Origin: Prevotellaceae bacterium UBA4359
GTDB taxonomy: Bacteria; Bacteroidota; Bacteroidia; Bacteroidales; Bacteroidaceae
NCBI GenBank assembly: GCA_002393555.1
Contig: DGSP01000080.1
Location: forward strand, 1-63,148
Direction of reading: 5' to 3'
DNA: 63,148 nucleotides
A program made the translations under genes and the position numbers. This document shows positions 59,422-63,148 of this stretch, one piece after another (the stretch's first letter is position 1; each line of letters begins with the position of its first letter). The notes under the pieces were generated by a model. It was not told the DNA's origin. It saw only the letters and a list, made by a program, of their open reading frames with translations, and did not search any database.

Positions 59422-60431
59422 CTCTGCAGACCAACATATTGCCCTTGCTGATAGGTTGGCTGCTCGACCTTCTGCTGGGCGACCCACTTGGGTTGCCCCA
59501 TCCTGTCGTATGGTTTGGCAAGATGATTTCCTTCGGTGAGAAGCACCTCAACAAAGGAACCCACCGCAAACTGAAAGGTGCGCTCCTCTCCGTCTTCCTC
59601 GTCGCTTTCGTCTTTGCTGCCACCTGGGCACTCCTTTACATGGCATCCCTCTTGGCAGGTAACTTCGATTTTTCACTTTTCACTCTTCACTTTTCACTCC
59701 CCTCTCTCCTTTCCCTCCTCCTCTCCTCCCTCCTCATCTTCTACTGTCTTGCAGGCACCACCCTCATCCGCGAGGTGCGCCAGACATTCCTTGCCGTTGA
59801 CCGCTCTCTCGAAGAGGGACGCAAGCAGGTGGCTCGCATCGTCGGTCGCGACACCTCCCAACTTTCTGCCCAGGAAATTCGCACGGCAGCCCTCGAAACC
59901 CTTGCCGAGAACCTCAGCGATGGTGTCATCGCCCCGCTCTTCTGGCTCGCCATCGGTGGTGTGCCAGGCATGCTCGCCTATAAGATGGTCAACACCCTCG
60001 ACTCTATGATAGGCTACCGCACCGACCGCTACCGCGACTTCGGCTGCTTTGCCGCTCGCCTCGACGATGTGGCCAACTACCTCCCAGCCCGCCTCACCGC
60101 CTTCCTCATGGTGCTTGCGTCAGGCAGGTTTACCCTGCTGAAGTTCGTAGCCAAGTACGGCCCTCGTCACGCCTCCCCCAACAGCGGCTACCCCGAAGCC
60201 GCCCTCGCCGGCATCCTGGACTGCCGCTTCGGCGGTCCCCACACCTACTTCGGCCAACTCTTCGACAAACCCTACATCGGCGAGAACGACCGCCCTCTCA
60301 CCACCGCCGACATGCACACAGCCATCCGCATCAACCGCACAGCCGAGTGTCTGGCCGTCCTCCTCTTCATCCTCCTTTTCGTCGTCGTCCTCCTCCTCGC
60401 CGTCCCCATTCACCCCATCTTCCCCATTTAG
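59418..60431 (+). CDS. cbiB: Adenosylcobinamide-phosphate synthase (CbiB/CobD family)
   Basis: The 337-residue membrane protein attaches the aminopropanol linker to cobyric acid. Family motifs are LLGDPLGLPHPVVWFGKMISF (about 18-38, given in part), GRDTSQLSAQEIRTAALETLAENLSDGVIAPLFW (in two blocks, about 138-171), NTLDSMIGYR and SPNSGYPEAALAG. Start at 59418 overlaps the cobC stop. Residues about 79-94 (AGNFDFSLFTLHFSLP) come from an H1 half-element and replace part of a membrane segment. The last residues (PIHPIFPI) are encoded by nine-base CCCCATTCA-like units. Confidence 0.93.
   Translation: MTLQTNILPLLIGWLLDLLLGDPLGLPHPVVWFGKMISFGEKHLNKGTHRKLKGALLSVFLVAFVFAATWALLYMASLLAGNFDFSLFTLHFSLPSLLSLLLSSLLIFYCLAGTTLIREVRQTFLAVDRSLEEGRKQVARIVGRDTSQLSAQEIRTAALETLAENLSDGVIAPLFWLAIGGVPGMLAYKMVNTLDSMIGYRTDRYRDFGCFAARLDDVANYLPARLTAFLMVLASGRFTLLKFVAKYGPRHASPNSGYPEAALAGILDCRFGGPHTYFGQLFDKPYIGENDRPLTTADMHTAIRINRTAECLAVLLFILLFVVVLLLAVPIHPIFPI
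59654..59700. repeat. Half of an H1 element in frame inside cbiB
   Basis: GGCAGGTAACTTCGATTTTT and CACTTTTCACTCTTCACTTT match the right-hand half of the intergenic H1 copies (GGCAGGTAACTTAGATTTTT followed by CACTCTT/CACTTTT units). It encodes hydrophobic FSLFTLHFSL residues. Confidence 0.9.
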
Positions 60432-60434
60432 CCC

Positions 60435-60956
60435 ATGAAAAAAATCATCCTCATCACCGGTGGTCAACGCTCCGGCAAGAGCCAACATGCCGAGCGTCTT
60501 GCCCTCTCCCTCTCCCCTCATCCCGTCTATGTGGCAACCGCCCATGTCTGGGACGACGAGTTTCGTCAACGTGTCCTCAAGCACCAAGAGCGTCGAGGAC
60601 CAGAGTGGGACAACATCGAGGAGGAGAAATACCTCAGTCAGCACGACCTCACAGGTCGAGTGGCAGTCATCGACTGCATCACCCTCTGGTGTACCAACTT
60701 CTTCTTCTCTCTCCACGACGTAGATAAAGCCCTCTCAGCCCTCAAGGCGGAGTTCGACCGCTTCACCCAGCAAGACGCCACTTTTATCTTCGTCACCAAC
60801 GAGATAGGCATGGGCGGCACCAGCGACAATGCCCTCCAGCGTCAGTTCACCGACCTCCAAGGCTGGATGAACCAGTATGTAGCCAGCCATGCCGACGAAG
60901 TCATCCTCATGGTCAGCGGCATCCCCGTTCCCATCATCCCCCATTCCTCCCATTAA
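60435..60956 (+). CDS. cobU: Adenosylcobinamide kinase / guanylyltransferase
   Basis: The 173-residue bifunctional enzyme phosphorylates and guanylylates adenosylcobinamide. The P-loop ILITGGQRSGKSQHAERLAL (about 5-24), VYVATAHVWDDEFRQRVLKHQERRG (about 31-55, with the guanylylated His region), WDNIEEE and FVTNEIGMGG are visible. It starts three bases after the cbiB stop. The end PVPIIPHSSH is encoded by CCCCAT-type units that continue into the gap before cobT, so the original C-terminus may have been replaced. Confidence 0.94.
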   Translation: MKKIILITGGQRSGKSQHAERLALSLSPHPVYVATAHVWDDEFRQRVLKHQERRGPEWDNIEEEKYLSQHDLTGRVAVIDCITLWCTNFFFSLHDVDKALSALKAEFDRFTQQDATFIFVTNEIGMGGTSDNALQRQFTDLQGWMNQYVASHADEVILMVSGIPVPIIPHSSH

Positions 60957-61003
60957 CCTCAATAACCCCATCCCCCCCCAAAAAAAAATACCCCATCAAC
61001 CCC
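60930..61003. repeat. CCCCAT-type short repeats between cobU and cobT
   Basis: Degenerate units CCCCATTCC, TCCCATTAA, CCTCAATAA, CCCCATCCC and CCCCATCAA run from the end of cobU into the intergenic gap, with an A8 tract between. They resemble family N1 read in the other direction. No clear ribosome-binding site precedes cobT. Confidence 0.65.
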
Positions 61004-62065
61004 ATGTTACCCACTTTCCAAATTCCCCTCCCTGATGAGTCCCTCCGTCCCCTCATCCAAGACAAAATCGACAACCTCAACAAGCCCAAAGGTTCGCTGG
61101 GCCGTCTCGAATCCCTTGCCATGCAAGTCTGCCTCGCCCAGCAGACCCTCACCCCCTCTTTAGCCCATCCCTGCCACCTTCTGCTCGGCGGCGACCACGG
61201 TATCGAACGCGAAGGTGTGAGCGTCTCTCCTCGCGAAGTGACCTGGCAGCAGATGGTCAACTTCACCAAGGGTGGGGGAGGAGTCAACATGTTCTGCCGT
61301 CAGCATGGTTTCCACCTCCGCATCGTCGATGTAGGTGTTGACCACGACCTCTCTCAAGTGCCCGGCATCATCGACCGCAAGATTGCCCTCGGCACTCGCA
61401 ACTTCCTTCATTCTCCAGCCATGACCGAGGCCGAATACCACCGAGCCTTCACAGTGGGCGTTGATTTAGTCGATGCCTGTGCCGCAGAAGGCTGTCGCAT
61501 CCTCTCCATCGGTGAAATGGGCATAGCCAACACTTCCCCCTCCTCCATCTGGATGAGCCTCTTCTGCCACATCCCCCTCGCCGAGTGCATCGGTGCCGGT
61601 GCCGGCCTCAATGCCCAAGGCATCAGCCACAAACAGGCCATCCTTCAGCAAGCCCTTGACCGCTTCCTCTCAACCCTCAACCCTCAACCCTCAGCCCTCA
61701 ACCCTCACACCCTCATCCGCTACTTTGGTGGTTTCGAGATGGTCACAGCCATCGCCGCCATGCTCCGTGCTGCCGAACGGCGGATGCTCATCCTTGTCGA
61801 TGGCTTCATCATGACAGCCTGCGCTTTAGCCGCCTGCCAACTCCATCCAGAGGCACAAGCCTACATGATTTTCGGCCATTGTGGCGACGAGTCGGGCCAT
61901 CGCCGTATGCTCGACTTCCTCCATGCCGAACCTCTCCTCTCCCTCGGCCTCCGTCTGGGCGAAGGCACAGGCGCCCTTTGTGCCTTCCCCATCGTTGACT
62001 CCGCTGTCCGCATGATGAACGAGATGAACAATTTCGATAATGCCCAAATCACCAAATACTTCTAA
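61004..62065 (+). CDS. cobT: Nicotinate-nucleotide-dimethylbenzimidazole phosphoribosyltransferase
   Basis: The 353-residue enzyme makes the alpha-ribazole phosphate lower ligand part. It has KIDNLNKPKGSLGRLE (about 21-36), LLLGGDHGIEREGVS (about 59-73), TKGGGGVNMFCRQ, ILSIGEMGIANTSPSS (about 166-181), CIGAGAGLN and a final LGLRLGEGTGAL with the catalytic Glu. Residues about 221-236 (STLNPQPSALNPHT) are encoded by TCAACCC-type heptamers in a helix-loop region. The stop codon coincides with the edge of a folded repeat element. Confidence 0.94.
   Translation: MLPTFQIPLPDESLRPLIQDKIDNLNKPKGSLGRLESLAMQVCLAQQTLTPSLAHPCHLLLGGDHGIEREGVSVSPREVTWQQMVNFTKGGGGVNMFCRQHGFHLRIVDVGVDHDLSQVPGIIDRKIALGTRNFLHSPAMTEAEYHRAFTVGVDLVDACAAEGCRILSIGEMGIANTSPSSIWMSLFCHIPLAECIGAGAGLNAQGISHKQAILQQALDRFLSTLNPQPSALNPHTLIRYFGGFEMVTAIAAMLRAAERRMLILVDGFIMTACALAACQLHPEAQAYMIFGHCGDESGHRRMLDFLHAEPLLSLGLRLGEGTGALCAFPIVDSAVRMMNEMNNFDNAQITKYF
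61667..61712. repeat. In-frame TCAACCC heptamers inside cobT (family H6)
   Basis: CTCAACCCTCAACCCTCAAC, then CCTCAGCCCTCAACCCTCAC, are six consecutive seven-base units. They encode the LNPQPSALNPHT insertion. Confidence 0.9.
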
Positions 62066-62263
62066 CCGACGTGAGTTCAGTGTAAGAATTACGCCTTCGG
62101 CGGCTTGAAAAAATAGAAAAAAACAAAAGAAAATAAGAAAAAAATAGAGAAAGTGGAGCACTTTTTTTCTTGTGTTTTTTATTTTTTCTTGTTTTTCTAA
62201 AGCCCGCGAAGCGGTAAAAAGACTTCCGAACCTGAGTTCTCTTATACCAACCTGACGTTCTAA
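62063..62263. repeat. MITE-like element between cobT and cobS
   Basis: ACGTGAGTTCAGTGTAAG (62069-62086) and CTTATACCAACCTGACGT (62241-62258) are imperfect inverted ends related to those of the element at 25-448. The inside is A-rich and then T-rich and ends with CCCGCGAAGCGG. No gene is present. It begins in the cobT stop codon. Confidence 0.55.
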
Positions 62264-62279
62264 TCAGCAAGAAATCTAA

Positions 62280-62311
62280 ATAGTAAATTGTAAATGGTCA
62301 AATGGTAAATG
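62280..62311. repeat. ATG-bearing heptamers at the cobS start (family H4)
   Basis: TAGTAAATTGTAAATGGTCA followed by AATGGTAAATG contains ATG at 62294, 62302 and 62309 in two reading frames; only 62302 opens cobS. The unit resembles that at the cobQ start. Confidence 0.8.
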
Positions 62312-63060
62312 TATTTGCCTCCCTCATCTTCTTCACCCGTCTTCCTTTCTGGCGCATTTGTCAACCACCCAAGGAAGCCTATGCCACAGTGGTTGAACAT
62401 TGGCCTTTGGTCGGCTGGTTGACAGGTGGCATCATGGCACTCACACTCTTCGGGGCTTGCCACATCCTGCCGTTCTCCATCGCAGTCATCCTTGCCGTCG
62501 TCGTTCGCCTCTTCCTCACGGGGGCCCTCCACGAAGATGGACTGGCCGACTTCTTCGATGGCTTCGGCGGAGGTACCTCGCGAGAGCGCACCCTCGCCAT
62601 CATGAAAGACTCCCACATCGGCACCTATGGAGTCATCGCACTCATCTTCTACTTCCTGCTGTTGGTGGGCATTCTCTCCTCCCTGCCCCCCATGACAGCC
62701 GTCTTTGCCATCCTGGCAGGCGACCCATTGGCCAAGATGCTGACCAGCCAGATAGTCAATTTCATGCCCTATGCACGACGCGAGGAAGAAGCCAAGAACA
62801 AGACCATCTACCGGCCCGTCAGCATGGGAGCCACCATCAGTCTGGCCCTGCAAGGCTTGCCCCCCTCGCTGCCTCTGTTGCTCCTCACCGATGTCACATG
62901 GTGGCTGGCCGTCCTCGCCCCCATCCTCACCGTCGCCATCCTCTTCATCCTCATCTGGCGACGCTTGCAAGGCTACACAGGTGACTGCTGCGGAGCCGTC
63001 TGCCTGCTGGCAGAACTCTCCTTCTATCTGGCCCTGCTCCTGCTCTCGTCCGCCTCCTGA
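62302..63060 (+). CDS. cobS: Adenosylcobinamide-GDP ribazoletransferase (cobalamin synthase)
   Basis: The 252-residue integral membrane enzyme joins alpha-ribazole with adenosylcobinamide-GDP. Its start MVNVFASLIFFTRLPFW is normal for CobS. The conserved acidic motif LTGALHEDGLADFFDGFGGG (about 74-93) and ERTLAIMKDSHIGTYG (about 97-112) are present, with about six hydrophobic helices. It is the last cobalamin gene in the window and is separated from cobT by a folded element, so it may depend on read-through. Confidence 0.93.
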   Translation: MVNVFASLIFFTRLPFWRICQPPKEAYATVVEHWPLVGWLTGGIMALTLFGACHILPFSIAVILAVVVRLFLTGALHEDGLADFFDGFGGGTSRERTLAIMKDSHIGTYGVIALIFYFLLLVGILSSLPPMTAVFAILAGDPLAKMLTSQIVNFMPYARREEEAKNKTIYRPVSMGATISLALQGLPPSLPLLLLTDVTWWLAVLAPILTVAILFILIWRRLQGYTGDCCGAVCLLAELSFYLALLLLSSAS

Positions 63061-63085
63061 CCCCATCCTCTCTACAAAATGTCTC

Positions 63086-63148
63086 CTCCTCCCGTGTCCC
63101 GTACCCTGCGCTTTCGCCGCCGGCTCTCCTCCCGTGTCCAGTGCCCTG
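63086..63148. repeat. Direct repeat at the window edge
   Basis: CTCCTCCCGTGTCC-CGTACCCTG (63086-63108) recurs as CTCCTCCCGTGTCC-AGTGCCCTG (63126-63148), 40 bases apart. The array may continue beyond the window. No gene start is supported in the last 88 bases. Confidence 0.6.

Noticed and set aside
62066..62262. Phage attachment site or integron cassette between cobT and cobS
   Set aside because: No integrase or tRNA end is near and the inverted ends match another folded element in the window.

Overview
The window looks like a chromosomal segment from a member of the Bacteroidales, most likely a Prevotella-type organism. The evidence is the recurring TAnnTTTG promoter box, SusB-like GH97 and GH115 glycosidases, SSS transporters, several TonB-dependent receptors, a HmuY-like haem protein, an ECF sigma factor and short C-terminal tails of the GxYxxxGKKxLVK type on secreted proteins. 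The species cannot be named from the sequence alone.

Layout. (1) 1-9.4 kb: a miniature-element-like repeat, an unknown exported protein, then a glucuronoxylan/uronate block: uxuB and uxuA (minus strand) diverging from a GH115 alpha-glucuronidase and a GH97 glycosidase. (2) 9.4-16.4 kb: a 1.6-kb gene-free stretch full of repeats, a broken copy of a small peptide gene and a strong candidate structured RNA with 6S-like architecture. It is followed by a 1638-residue repetitive surface protein and its 63-residue partner gene. (3) 16.4-30.7 kb: rplS, a MaoC-like hydratase, an SGLT-type symporter, tRNA-Phe, and two minus-strand clusters for aryl-acid/aryl-CoA metabolism (aminotransferase, phenylacetate-CoA ligase, ACT protein, thioesterase; and IorA, IorB, second ligase). 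Between the two clusters lie a toxin-antitoxin pair and an M6-type metalloprotease. (4) 30.7-34.4 kb: lipoprotein, HmuY-like protein and TonB receptor, a probable haem or iron uptake operon. (5) 34.8-63.1 kb: mutY, a LuxR-type regulator with BtuF/BtuC-like transporter genes, three more TonB receptors, an ECF sigma operon, and an almost complete anaerobic cobalamin pathway. The pathway genes are cobK-cbiD, cbiG-cobM, cobL, cobJ-cobH, a lipoprotein cbiK-like chelatase, cobB in two pieces, cobQ, cobC, cbiB, cobU, cobT and cobS. A cobalamin riboswitch precedes the receptor/chelatase operon.

How the parts fit. Corrinoid or tetrapyrrole uptake (TonB receptors, BtuFC) and de novo corrin ring synthesis sit together. 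The minus-strand genes make cobyrinic acid and the plus-strand genes amidate it and assemble the nucleotide loop. CbiL/CobI, a cytoplasmic cobaltochelatase, a corrinoid adenosyltransferase and the BtuD ATPase are not in the window.

The most unusual signal is the repeat landscape. Short units of mostly 7 or 9 bases occur in tandem, both as hairpin-forming intergenic elements and as in-frame insertions inside proteins. The insertions are concentrated in the cobalamin genes: cobK-cbiD carries three from three sequence families, cobL two, and cobQ, cbiB, cobT and the HmuY-like gene at least one each. Several intergenic and intragenic copies clearly belong to the same family. In cobQ and cobS, ATG-containing heptamers supply the start codon. 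I treat this as the best candidate for an undescribed system of small dispersed elements that enter genes without breaking them.
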